In this document: piece after piece, positions 15,355 through 23,111 of the stretch
How positions within the stretch are numbered: position 1 is the stretch's first letter
Layout of the letters: each line of letters begins with the position of its first letter
DNA from: Gammaproteobacteria bacterium
GTDB lineage: Bacteria; Pseudomonadota; Gammaproteobacteria; Arenicellales; Poriferihabitantaceae
Reading direction: 5' to 3'
NCBI GenBank assembly: GCA_030432755.1
Contig: JAUILZ010000024.1
Coordinates: forward strand, 1-43,925
DNA: 43,925 nt
Program-made: the position numbers and the translations under genes
The notes under the pieces: generated by a model
What the model saw: only the letters and a program-made list of their open reading frames with translations
Databases searched by the model: none
Told to the model about the DNA's origin: nothing

Positions 15355-17229
15355 ATGGCGAAAAACGAACGCCCCGTGTCCCGGGCGCATGTTCCGGAAA
15401 CGGGCCCCAGGCGGGCCCGTTTTTCATGTATTACCGGTTGCCTGCTGTTCGCCGTCCTGGCGCTGCCGGCGGCGCCGGCCGCCGCCCAGGACGGCGCGAT
15501 CCCGCCGGAGGTGGCCTCCCCTGCGCTGCTGCGCGTCCGCACCCTGGTGCGCGCCAACGTCCTCGACCTGGCTGAGCGCATCATGGAACGCCAGGGCCCG
15601 CCCCAATTGCCCAATGGTGAATGGCTCAACTGGGAGCGCCAGCTCTGGGCGCTCTACCAGTCGCGGGGTCACTGGGAGCGCCTGATCGAAAGGATCCAGG
15701 CCATCCCGCCGGCATTCCCCGCCCCGGTGCACGAAGAGGCCGATCTCGTCGCCATCAGCGCGTACAATGCCCTCGGCGATGGCGTCCGCTCGCGCCGCCT
15801 GCTGCGCCGCTATCTCCTGGACGAGAGCATCAGCGAGCGCGAACGCATACCCCTGCGCCGACAGGTGATCGAGAGCTACCTCGTGGAAGGCCGGCTCGCG
15901 GAGGCCAATGCCGCGGCGCGGGTTTTCCAGGCCGACTACCGCCCACAGGATCGTGAATGGCTGCTCCTTGCGGCGCGCATCTCCCTCGAATCCGGCGACC
16001 CTTCTGGCGCGGTAAATCTGCTCGCGCCCCTCGACGATCCGGCGGCGCGCATCCTGCGGCTCTGGGGTCGGATACAGGATGGCAGCGTCGATCCCCAGGA
16101 GGCATTCGAACGCGCGGCGGCGCTCGCTGAAGGCGAAGCTTACGAATCACTCCAGCGACCGCTTCTGGCGATGATGACGCGCGCGGCGGGAACGGGCGAC
16201 AAGCGCATTGACCAGGCCGCGCTGATGGAGCGCTACCTCCTGGCGGACCCCCCCCTGGAACCGGTGGTGTACCGCAGCCTCCCGGTCTATTCGGTCGAGG
16301 ATCTCGTCGCGACGTACGCGTCCATCGCGGCGAACGCGGCGAATGCCGCGGGTCTGCTCGTTGGCGAAGAACAGGGCTGGGACGACTTTGCCCGCCTGCT
16401 GCCGGTCGAGGAAACCGTGATGCGGCGTGTGGTCTGGGGGCAGATCGCGCGCAACAGCGACGACCGGATAGCGCGCCGTCTCGCCAATGACCAGTGGGTC
16501 AATGCCGCGCTCGACGGCGAACGCATGGCGCTGGTTCCGTTGCTGTTCGGCGAGGGTCTGCCCCTGGGAGACCTGGTGATTTCGCCCGCCACCGCGCTCA
16601 GGCTCTCCAATGCCGCCATCGAGGCCGGCGAGGTCAAGCTCGCCGCCCTCGCCAACAGCAATGTCTCGGGACCGCCACCCGGGATGTCCTACGGTGACTG
16701 GCTGCTCTACGCCGGGCGCATCTCCATCATCGCCGGTCAATACGACGAGGGAGCCGAGCGCCTGCGTTCCTGGCTGCAGAGCCAGGAGCGGCTGACGCCG
16801 GAGCAGACCGACAACGTGCTGCAACCGATATTCGATCTCCAGGCCGTGGACCAGCACGCCATCGCGCTGGAACTGCTGGAACTGGTCGACGCGCGTTCAC
16901 CCGGTGGTCGCTACGTGCGTGAGATCGCATTCTGGATCGCGGAGTCCCACGAGGCCCTGGGCGAGCACATGACAGCGGCGGACTATTTCCTGTTCTCGGC
17001 GATGCAGAAGGACAATGGCTTCGACCAGTGGGGCGAGTCGGCGCGCTATCGCGCGGCGGATGCCCTGCTCGCGGGCAACTTCTTCTCCGATGCGCGCACC
17101 CTTCTCGAGGATCTGCTCCGGCGCGCGAAGGATGAAAACCGCATCCAGGGCCTGCAGCAGAAGCTGCAACAGCTCTGGCTGCGGGAATCGAATCTCGGCG
17201 GGGGCGAAGGGGCCGGTGGAAGCGGCTGA
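15355..17229 (+). CDS. Periplasmic helical-repeat (TPR-like) protein, unknown function
   Basis: The product is 624 residues. A long basic N-region (residues 1-23) precedes a hydrophobic segment, GCLLFAVLALPAAPAAAAQ-like (about 28-45), which fits a Sec signal peptide cut after AAA or AQ. The rest is almost all alpha-helical, rich in Ala, Leu, Arg and Glu, and its repeated paired helices (such as EADLVAISAYNALGDG and YVREIAFWIAESHEALGEH) resemble tetratricopeptide-type repeats. I do not recognise a named family. ATG 15355 has GGAG 4 bases upstream (15347-15350). Its codons 15-24 overlap a strong intrinsic terminator. The 3' end overlaps the xerD GTG by 14 bases. A role in envelope protein interaction is only a guess from the fold. 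Confidence 0.75.
   Translation: MAKNERPVSRAHVPETGPRRARFSCITGCLLFAVLALPAAPAAAQDGAIPPEVASPALLRVRTLVRANVLDLAERIMERQGPPQLPNGEWLNWERQLWALYQSRGHWERLIERIQAIPPAFPAPVHEEADLVAISAYNALGDGVRSRRLLRRYLLDESISERERIPLRRQVIESYLVEGRLAEANAAARVFQADYRPQDREWLLLAARISLESGDPSGAVNLLAPLDDPAARILRLWGRIQDGSVDPQEAFERAAALAEGEAYESLQRPLLAMMTRAAGTGDKRIDQAALMERYLLADPPLEPVVYRSLPVYSVEDLVATYASIAANAANAAGLLVGEEQGWDDFARLLPVEETVMRRVVWGQIARNSDDRIARRLANDQWVNAALDGERMALVPLLFGEGLPLGDLVISPATALRLSNAAIEAGEVKLAALANSNVSGPPPGMSYGDWLLYAGRISIIAGQYDEGAERLRSWLQSQERLTPEQTDNVLQPIFDLQAVDQHAIALELLELVDARSPGGRYVREIAFWIAESHEALGEHMTAADYFLFSAMQKDNGFDQWGESARYRAADALLAGNFFSDARTLLEDLLRRAKDENRIQGLQQKLQQLWLRESNLGGGEGAGGSG
15398..15424 (+). terminator. Intrinsic terminator after rplS, inside the next coding region
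   Basis: AAACGGGCCC at 15398-15407 pairs perfectly with GGGCCCGTTT at 15413-15422 around a 5-base loop, and the run TTTTT (15420-15424) follows. This is a textbook Rho-independent terminator for the rpsP-rplS operon. It lies within the N-terminal codons of the downstream TPR-like gene. Confidence 0.85.
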
Positions 17230-18124
17230 GCCGTCGGAAGCCGCACGAGAGCTGGTCGACGGCTTTCTCGACGCGGTCTGGCTGCAGGCGGGCCTCAGCG
17301 CCAACACCATTCGTTCCTACCGCGCCGACCTGCTGCATTTCTGCCGTTTTCTCGCGGAACGGAACCTGACCGTTGAAGAGGTCACCAGGGAAAACCTGCG
17401 CGACTACCTCGATCGTCGCGCTCGCCAGGGCAGCCGGCGCACCGCGGCGCGCAGCCTGTCGACGCTGCGGCGCTTCTACGGTCACCTGGTAGCGGAATCC
17501 CTGTGTAGTACAAGTCCCGCCGCGGAGATGGCGTCGCCGCGCCTCGGCAAGTCGCTGCCGAAGACCCTGTCGGAGAAACAGGTGGAGGAACTCCTCGCTG
17601 CGCCCGATACTACCACTGATCTCGGACTGCGGGACCGCGCCATGCTGGAAACGCTGTACGCCACCGGCCTCAGGGTAAGCGAGCTGGTGAACCTGGAGCG
17701 TGGGCTGACCGATATCGACGCCGGGGTCTGCCGCGTGACCGGCAAGGGCAGCAAGGAACGCCTCGTTCCCCTGGGCGCCTCCGCATGTGACTGGATCAGG
17801 GACTATCTCGTCGACGCGCGCCCCGTGTTACTCGGCGGCCGCAGCAGCGAGGCGCTGTTCGTGACGCGGCGCGGCGCTGCCATGTCACGCCAGGCGTTCT
17901 GGCAACTGATCCGCCGCTACGCACTGCAGGCGGGCATTTCCACGCCGCTGTCACCGCACGTGCTCAGGCATGCCTTCGCCACCCACCTGCTCAATCACGG
18001 GGCTGACTTGCGCAGCGTACAACTGCTGCTCGGCCATTCCAGCCTGTCGACGACGCAGATTTACACCCACGTGGCGAAGGCGCGACTTCACGCCCTGCAT
18101 GCATCCCACCATCCGCGCGGCTGA
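17216..18124 (+). CDS. xerD: Site-specific tyrosine recombinase XerD
   Basis: XerD works with XerC at dif to resolve chromosome dimers at the division septum under FtsK control. From GTG 17216 the product is 302 residues, the usual length. The N-terminal SAM-like DNA-binding domain covers about 1-105, and the catalytic domain carries the Arg in YATGLRVSELVNL, HVLRHAFATHLLNHGADLR, LLGHSSLSTTQIY (nucleophile Tyr in QIYTHV) and the typical end LHASHHPRG. These motifs match XerD better than XerC. The open frame extends upstream to 17015, but that part lies inside the TPR-like gene and has no family similarity. An AAGGGG run ends 3 bases before the GTG. Confidence 0.95.
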   Translation: MEAAEPSEAARELVDGFLDAVWLQAGLSANTIRSYRADLLHFCRFLAERNLTVEEVTRENLRDYLDRRARQGSRRTAARSLSTLRRFYGHLVAESLCSTSPAAEMASPRLGKSLPKTLSEKQVEELLAAPDTTTDLGLRDRAMLETLYATGLRVSELVNLERGLTDIDAGVCRVTGKGSKERLVPLGASACDWIRDYLVDARPVLLGGRSSEALFVTRRGAAMSRQAFWQLIRRYALQAGISTPLSPHVLRHAFATHLLNHGADLRSVQLLLGHSSLSTTQIYTHVAKARLHALHASHHPRG

Positions 18125-18130
18125 ACGGCG

Positions 18131-18544
18131 ATGATCGAGGACCTCGAAATCAGTACCCGCGGGCAGGGCCTGCGCGACATCACCCCCGCGGTGCAGGAAC
18201 TGGTGACACGGCGGCTATCTGGCGACGGTCTCTGCACGCTGTTTATCCGCCATACCTCGGCATCGCTGCTGATCCAGGAAAACGCCGATCCCTCCGCGCG
18301 ACGCGACCTGGAGACCTGGATGAACCGGTTGGTTCCGGAGAATGACCCGCTCTATACCCACGTCGCGGAAGGGCCGGACGACATGCCCGCGCACATCCGC
18401 GCGATGCTGACCCAGAGTTCATTGTCCATTCCGGTAACCGGAGGCCGACTTGCACTCGGCACCTGGCAGGGGATCTATCACTGGGAACATCGCGCGGGCA
18501 GTCATCGGCGTCACGTGACGGTCCACCTGCTGGCTGACAGTTGA
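18131..18544 (+). CDS. yjbQ: YjbQ/UPF0047 family protein
   Basis: YjbQ-family proteins are small trimeric cytoplasmic proteins; E. coli YjbQ has weak thiamine-phosphate synthase activity, and the physiological role is unsettled. The 137-residue product has the family pattern: FIRHTSASLLIQENADP, PLYTHVAEGPDDMPAHI and LALGTWQGIYHWEHR, ending in the paired His/Arg stretch SHRRHVTVHLL. Conserved His residues in these motifs form the presumed active site. It starts 6 bases after xerD and is likely cotranscribed. Its stop is one base from the convergent nucleotidyltransferase gene. Confidence 0.9.
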   Translation: MIEDLEISTRGQGLRDITPAVQELVTRRLSGDGLCTLFIRHTSASLLIQENADPSARRDLETWMNRLVPENDPLYTHVAEGPDDMPAHIRAMLTQSSLSIPVTGGRLALGTWQGIYHWEHRAGSHRRHVTVHLLADS

Positions 18545-18545
18545 G

Positions 18546-19667
18546 TCAGCGGATCCGGTCGCGGATCCCGGCGCGCGCGCGGCGCCAGAGCCAGCCAAGT
18601 ACCGACACCGGGTGGCGGAACAGCCGGGTGCCTGCGAGCGACCTGTCGGCGGGTACGCCGTAGTAGCAGTGTAACCACCAGTCGGGGGCGGAAAAGATAT
18701 CCCTGGTGGTCTTCAGGAGTCCAGCGCGGCGCGCGAGGGAGACGGACAGGGGCGGATAGCCCGATCCGGCATCCGCGGGGTATTGACCGCCGTCGGGTGG
18801 CAGGTGTTCGGCTACTGCTGCCGGTGGCGGCGCGAGGCTGGAGAGCATGGCGATGCCGTTGTAGGTGAGTGGTAGCTCCGCCCTGAGTCGATCCCAGGGA
18901 ATGCGCGCGTGGAAATGTTGCGCGTAACCGTAGATGTCGGCAAGCATCACCAGCTTGAATGACTCCGCCGGCTCGAAGGCATGCTGGCACAGGTGTCGCA
19001 GCATCGTCACGTCCCCCGGGGCATGCCCGGCTACGCCCTCGACCTCGAAGGCCTGAAGTTCCGCCTTCATGTCGTCGTAGCCGAGCGAGCGGCCGGTGTC
19101 GCGCGACAACGCGTCGACATGCACCTCCACGACCACCGCGATGCCGTCGTCGACGCGCGTCGCCGCAGGCAGGTGATGGTGTTCACTCATCACGCCATGC
19201 TTGCGATCCTCGCCACGATAACCGAGATCCCGCAGGCATTGCTGCGCCGCCCGGGCGGCGTGGCCCGGCACCAGCACGTCGATGTCCCCCATGGGACGAA
19301 GTTCCGGCGAGGGATATACCAGGTTCACCAGCGCAGCCCCCTTGAGCACAACGCAGGGAATGCCGGCATCTCGGAAGGCGTCCAGCATCTCCGCCAGTGC
19401 CGCCATGCGCGCCCGGTTGGCGCGCCGGTGACGAATCTTGAGCCCGGTGAGCTGCTGGCGCAGTGTTTCGGGCAGGGTGATCCCCGCGTCCCCGAGGTGG
19501 CGCGCCAGCAGGTTCGACAGGCCGTGGCGTTCCGCGGCACTGACGAGTTCCGAGGCGTCATCGAGACGTTCCCAGCAGTCGCGGATCAGCGCCAGCGCCA
19601 CGGGGTCCGGCGCGATGATGGCGGCGTGCCGGAGTAGCGCCGTCAGCGGATCGCTCGCGGCGGGCAT
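18546..19667 (-). CDS. Nucleotidyltransferase-family protein of PqqD/HprK-like cassette
   Basis: This 373-residue protein looks like the uncharacterised nucleotidyltransferase family NTP_transf_5 (PF14907). Visible hallmarks are CVVLKGAALVNLVYP (Lys109-Gly110) and the metal-binding DxD in PMGDIDVLVPG (Asp128, Asp130), followed by EVHVDALS as a likely third strand. The N-terminal 90 residues are helical (HGLSNLLARHL), and the C-terminal 120 residues are helical and basic. It is the third gene of a minus-strand cassette, starting 6 bases after the HprK-like gene. The substrate is unknown; proteins with this fold transfer nucleotides to proteins or small molecules, so AMPylation of a partner is possible but unproven. 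Confidence 0.78.
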   Translation of the reverse strand: MPAASDPLTALLRHAAIIAPDPVALALIRDCWERLDDASELVSAAERHGLSNLLARHLGDAGITLPETLRQQLTGLKIRHRRANRARMAALAEMLDAFRDAGIPCVVLKGAALVNLVYPSPELRPMGDIDVLVPGHAARAAQQCLRDLGYRGEDRKHGVMSEHHHLPAATRVDDGIAVVVEVHVDALSRDTGRSLGYDDMKAELQAFEVEGVAGHAPGDVTMLRHLCQHAFEPAESFKLVMLADIYGYAQHFHARIPWDRLRAELPLTYNGIAMLSSLAPPPAAVAEHLPPDGGQYPADAGSGYPPLSVSLARRAGLLKTTRDIFSAPDWWLHCYYGVPADRSLAGTRLFRHPVSVLGWLWRRARAGIRDRIR

Positions 19668-19673
19668 GGGTTT

Positions 19674-20519
19674 TCAGTCGAGCGCCTGGAACAGCGCTTC
19701 GAGGTCATCAAAGTGGCGATAGTAGAGCCGGTAGGACGGCAGGCCACGCACCAGCCTGACCACGTCGGCGAATCCATGCCCCGGCAGGTTACGGCCGATG
19801 ACATTGCTGCGCATGAGTTCGAGGCCTGCCTCGGCCCCCGAGAGCCGTTGCAGGATGGGCTCATTGTCGCTCGAGTAATGGGGGAAGATGATCGCGTCGA
19901 GATCGGGTACCTGCGCCTGGAAATCCGGGTTGACCAGGCGATGGGGGATCATGGTCACCATGCCCGAGCTGCGGATATCCGGCGCGAGGGCGTCGAGGTC
20001 GACTATCGAGCCGATGGCCTCGAGGCCGCCTTTCTTGACGTTGAGCGGCCGGGTGAACGGCGTTGCCGTGGAATCGTCCGGTTTCAGGATGACGAGTTCG
20101 TCGGTGTGGTAGCGAAAGCCCCGGGTGAGAAGCCAGGTGGTGACCGAGGTCTTGCCGGAGCCACTTTCCGCCGGTAACAGCCAGGCGCCGCGCGGACCCG
20201 ACACCATTCCCGCATGAATGGCCATGCCATTGTCGTTGTGTTCGATGAGATTGAACAGCGCCTCGCCCATGAGAATATTGCCGAGACCATTCAGATCCTC
20301 GCCGCGATACAGCGGCGTGTCATTGCGCACCAGCGCCCAGGTCTTGCTGTTCTCCGCCCGGTCAATGTTGAAGCGGGTGACGCCGGGATCGAGAGAATCT
20401 TCCTCCACCTGCTCACGCTCGATGTCGCGGAACAGGAATGTCAGCAGTTCATCCGCAGCGTCATGTGCGTGGGAGACGCAGACGGCATGACCGTCAAAAC
20501 GTATCAGGCAATGCGGCAA
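19674..20519 (-). CDS. HPr kinase-related protein (HprK-related kinase A type)
   Basis: This 281-residue protein resembles the catalytic domain of HPr serine kinase. It has a P-loop PAESGSGKTSVTTWL (Lys123-Thr124), a preceding AIHAGMV with His102 at the place of the HprK catalytic His, and RYHTDELVIL with Asp140 at the place of the catalytic/metal Asp. The substrate HPr and PTS genes are not in the window. In other genomes such proteins occur next to a PqqD-like protein and a nucleotidyltransferase, as here; this is recalled family context, not searched. It lies 30 bases after the PqqD-like gene and 6 bases before the nucleotidyltransferase, which supports one operon. The target of phosphorylation is unknown. 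Confidence 0.8.
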   Translation of the reverse strand: MPHCLIRFDGHAVCVSHAHDAADELLTFLFRDIEREQVEEDSLDPGVTRFNIDRAENSKTWALVRNDTPLYRGEDLNGLGNILMGEALFNLIEHNDNGMAIHAGMVSGPRGAWLLPAESGSGKTSVTTWLLTRGFRYHTDELVILKPDDSTATPFTRPLNVKKGGLEAIGSIVDLDALAPDIRSSGMVTMIPHRLVNPDFQAQVPDLDAIIFPHYSSDNEPILQRLSGAEAGLELMRSNVIGRNLPGHGFADVVRLVRGLPSYRLYYRHFDDLEALFQALD

Positions 20520-20549
20520 GTGAAGCTCCGTCCCGTCAGGCCCGTCCAG

Positions 20550-20828
20550 TCAGGCAACGGGTTCCAGGACCATGGCGCCGTTGTCGACGAACAGGCGGAT
20601 GGAGCGCGTGACATCCCCGGCGATATTGTCCCTGGCCTCGGGAAAGGCGTCCTCCAGTTGATGGACGATGTCACCAACGCTGACCGAGCCGTCGCACAGC
20701 CGCCAGATCAGGGACGCGGTGGCATTGAGATAGACCGAACGGGTCGATGACGGGGAGTAGAGCAGGATTTCGCCGTCGATTTCCTCGAGTTCGAAACCGT
20801 CCGCGGTACGGGGTATCTGGTCCAGCAT
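20550..20828 (-). CDS. PqqD-family peptide-binding protein
   Basis: At 92 residues this matches PqqD, the small winged-helix fold that binds precursor peptides in pyrroloquinoline quinone and other RiPP pathways (the RiPP recognition element). It shows the family pattern: YLNATASLIWRLCDG, VGDIVHQLEDAFPEA, DVTRSIRLFVDNGAMVL. No pqqA, radical-SAM maturase or other PQQ gene is present, so it is a PqqD relative rather than PqqD itself. It is the first gene of the minus-strand cassette with the HprK-like kinase and the nucleotidyltransferase. It is divergent from relA, 107 bases away. No separate short precursor peptide gene is visible in the cassette. Confidence 0.82.
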   Translation of the reverse strand: MLDQIPRTADGFELEEIDGEILLYSPSSTRSVYLNATASLIWRLCDGSVSVGDIVHQLEDAFPEARDNIAGDVTRSIRLFVDNGAMVLEPVA

Positions 20829-20935
20829 GGCGTGATTGGAAGCAGGCGCGTGTGACGGGAGCGGCGCGCCGCTGATCCCGGTGAGGCGAAGGGGTACAAT
20901 GCAATGTCCCGATTATAGCCGCTTGCGCCCCGTTC

Positions 20936-23053
20936 ATGATTGCCACCCAGGCCGCCGAATTGCCCCTGCTCCCGGGCGTGGAAAGCTGCGCACGCTGGCT
21001 GGAGGGGCTTCCCGGTGTCTCGCCGGCGGAGGTTGAGGCGGGCCTGGCCACGGTGGCCATCCTGCGCGCGCTGGGTATGGACGACAATGGCTGCGTGGCC
21101 GGTCTGCTCCTTGGCGTCGACGAGCCCGCAAAGCTGGCGGATGTTGATCTCGCGGCGGCCTACGGAGAGGACGCGGAGGCTCTCTATCGCGGCGTCTCCC
21201 GCCTTGCGCGACTGTCGTCGTTTTCCCGCCACGGCGATCTCCGCGTGGACGCGGAAGCCAACGAGGACAACCTGCGCAAGATGCTGATCACCATGGTGGA
21301 CGACGTGCGCGTGGTGATGATCAAGCTCGCCGACCAGTTGCGCCAGCTGCGCGACGCGCGCCATGCCGAAGCCGGCGTGCAACAGGCCCTCGCGCGCATG
21401 ACCCTGGACATTTACGCGCCGCTCGCCAACCGCCTGGGAATCTGGCAGATCAAGTGGGAGCTCGAGGACCTGTCACTGCGCTACAGCGATCCCGCCGCCT
21501 ATCACCAGTTGGCGGCATTGCTGGATGAAAAGCGGGGCGATCGGGAGCAGTACATACAAGGCCTGACCAGCACGCTGGAGTCCGCGCTCAAAGAGGCCGG
21601 AATCCAGGCAGAGGTCCAGGGCCGGCCCAAGCACATCTACAGCATCTGGAAGAAGATGCGACGCAAGGGGCTCGCCTTCGAAAACTTGTGGGACATCCGC
21701 GCGGTGCGCATCGTGGTGGATTCCATCGCCGACTGCTACGCCGCCCTCGGCATCGTTCACACCCGCTGGCGCCACCTGCCCGGGGAATTCGATGACTACA
21801 TCGCGACACCCAAGGCGAACGGCTACCGCTCCATCCACACGGTAGTGATCGGCCCGGCGGACAAGAGCGTCGAAGTGCAGATCCGTACCCGCGAGATGCA
21901 CCAGGAAAACGAACTCGGCGTGGCCGCCCACTGGCGCTACAAGGAGAATCGCCGCCAGGACGAAAGCATCGATCACAAGGTGGTCTGGCTGCGCCAGCTA
22001 CTCGAATGGAAGCAGGAGCTGGAGGAATCGGATTCGGTGGCCGAGGCTCTGCAGGAGAGCGCGGAGAACCGGCGCGTGTACGTGTTCACGCCCAAGGGTA
22101 CGGTGATGGACCTGCCGGAAGGCGCGACCCCCATCGACTTCGCCTACGCGATCCACTCCGAGGTCGGTCACGCCGCCAGGGGGGCGCGCGTGAACGGGCG
22201 CATGGTGCCGCTCGGCTATCACCTGCAGACCGGCGACCAGGTCCAGGTGCAGACCCAGAAGGGCGGCACGCCGAGCCGCGACTGGCTGCGGCCGGAGCTC
22301 GAATACATCCGTACCCCGCGAGCGCGATCCCGCATCCAGCAGTGGTTCAAGCAAAAGGATCACGATCACCACGTCGCGGAAGGGCGGGCGATGCTGGAAA
22401 AGGAACTGGGGCGTCTCGGCCTCGAGGACCTGGGCTACGACCGCATCGTCAGCCACACGCCCTACGCCCGGCCCGAGGACCTGCTCGCGGCTCTCGGCGC
22501 GGGAGACTACAAGCTGTCGCGCGCACTCCTGCCGTTTCGCCGCGAACTGGAACGGCGCGCCGAGCCGGTGCTCGAGACCCAGCGACGCCAGTCCGGCGAA
22601 CAGCCCGGCGAGTTCCGCGTCAATGGCGTCGGCAACCTGCTCACCACCATGGCGCGTTGCTGCCAGCCGGTGCCCGGGGATCCCATCGTCGGCTACATCA
22701 CCACCGGCCGCGGCGTGACCATCCACAACCAGAACTGTCGCAACGTCCAGGCCCTGACCGGGGAGAAGCAGAACCGTCTCATCGACGTCGAATGGGGCGC
22801 GCAGGAATCCAATGCCTACCCGGTGGAGGTGGAAGTCACCGCGTTTCACCGCAGCGGGATTCTGCACGACATTTCCCAGGTCATCCGTGACGCGGGTATC
22901 GACGTCATGAAGGTCAACATGGAAACCGACGACGAGAACCTGGTGCGGCTCAGCCTGAGACTCGAGGTGTCAGGGCTGAAGACCCTGAGCAGGACTCTCT
23001 CGCGGCTCGCGCGGGTGCAGAACGTACTCGATGTCAGGCGTCAGCGGCAGTAG
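20936..23053 (+). CDS. relA: (p)ppGpp synthetase RelA
   Basis: RelA is the ribosome-bound stringent-response enzyme that makes (p)ppGpp when uncharged tRNA enters the A site. The 705-residue product has an N-terminal pseudo-hydrolase domain in which the HDxxED motif is absent (the region reads LGMDDNGCVAGLLLG). The synthetase domain (about 220-340) contains RPKHIYSIWKKM, LWDIRAVRIV, the RelA-type acidic EFDD and TPKANGYRSIHT. A TGS domain (about 380-440), a zinc-finger region with ARCCQPVPGD and NQNCRNVQ, and a C-terminal ACT domain (about 628-705) follow. Missing HD residues together with ExDD indicate a monofunctional synthetase; a separate SpoT is expected elsewhere. TACAAT at 20895-20900 could be its -10. 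No clear ribosome-binding site precedes the ATG. Confidence 0.95.
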   Translation: MIATQAAELPLLPGVESCARWLEGLPGVSPAEVEAGLATVAILRALGMDDNGCVAGLLLGVDEPAKLADVDLAAAYGEDAEALYRGVSRLARLSSFSRHGDLRVDAEANEDNLRKMLITMVDDVRVVMIKLADQLRQLRDARHAEAGVQQALARMTLDIYAPLANRLGIWQIKWELEDLSLRYSDPAAYHQLAALLDEKRGDREQYIQGLTSTLESALKEAGIQAEVQGRPKHIYSIWKKMRRKGLAFENLWDIRAVRIVVDSIADCYAALGIVHTRWRHLPGEFDDYIATPKANGYRSIHTVVIGPADKSVEVQIRTREMHQENELGVAAHWRYKENRRQDESIDHKVVWLRQLLEWKQELEESDSVAEALQESAENRRVYVFTPKGTVMDLPEGATPIDFAYAIHSEVGHAARGARVNGRMVPLGYHLQTGDQVQVQTQKGGTPSRDWLRPELEYIRTPRARSRIQQWFKQKDHDHHVAEGRAMLEKELGRLGLEDLGYDRIVSHTPYARPEDLLAALGAGDYKLSRALLPFRRELERRAEPVLETQRRQSGEQPGEFRVNGVGNLLTTMARCCQPVPGDPIVGYITTGRGVTIHNQNCRNVQALTGEKQNRLIDVEWGAQESNAYPVEVEVTAFHRSGILHDISQVIRDAGIDVMKVNMETDDENLVRLSLRLEVSGLKTLSRTLSRLARVQNVLDVRRQRQ

Positions 23054-23057
23054 CGGC

Positions 23058-23089
23058 TTAACAATATATCCAATAGTTTTAACAATATA
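23058..23089. repeat. 11-bp direct repeat in aminotransferase upstream region
   Basis: TTAACAATATA occurs perfectly at 23058-23068 and 23079-23089, with start points 21 bases apart, about two helical turns. The 58-base gap between relA and the aminotransferase is markedly AT-rich in a GC-rich window. The spacing suits two protein monomers or dimers binding the same face of DNA, so an operator for the downstream gene is plausible. Confidence 0.55.
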
Positions 23090-23111
23090 ACGATCATCCT
23101 TCACGAAAATA

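Noticed and set aside
20550..20828. PQQ biosynthesis locus
   Set aside because: Only a PqqD-like gene is present; pqqA, B, C and E are absent and the neighbours are an HprK-like kinase and a nucleotidyltransferase.
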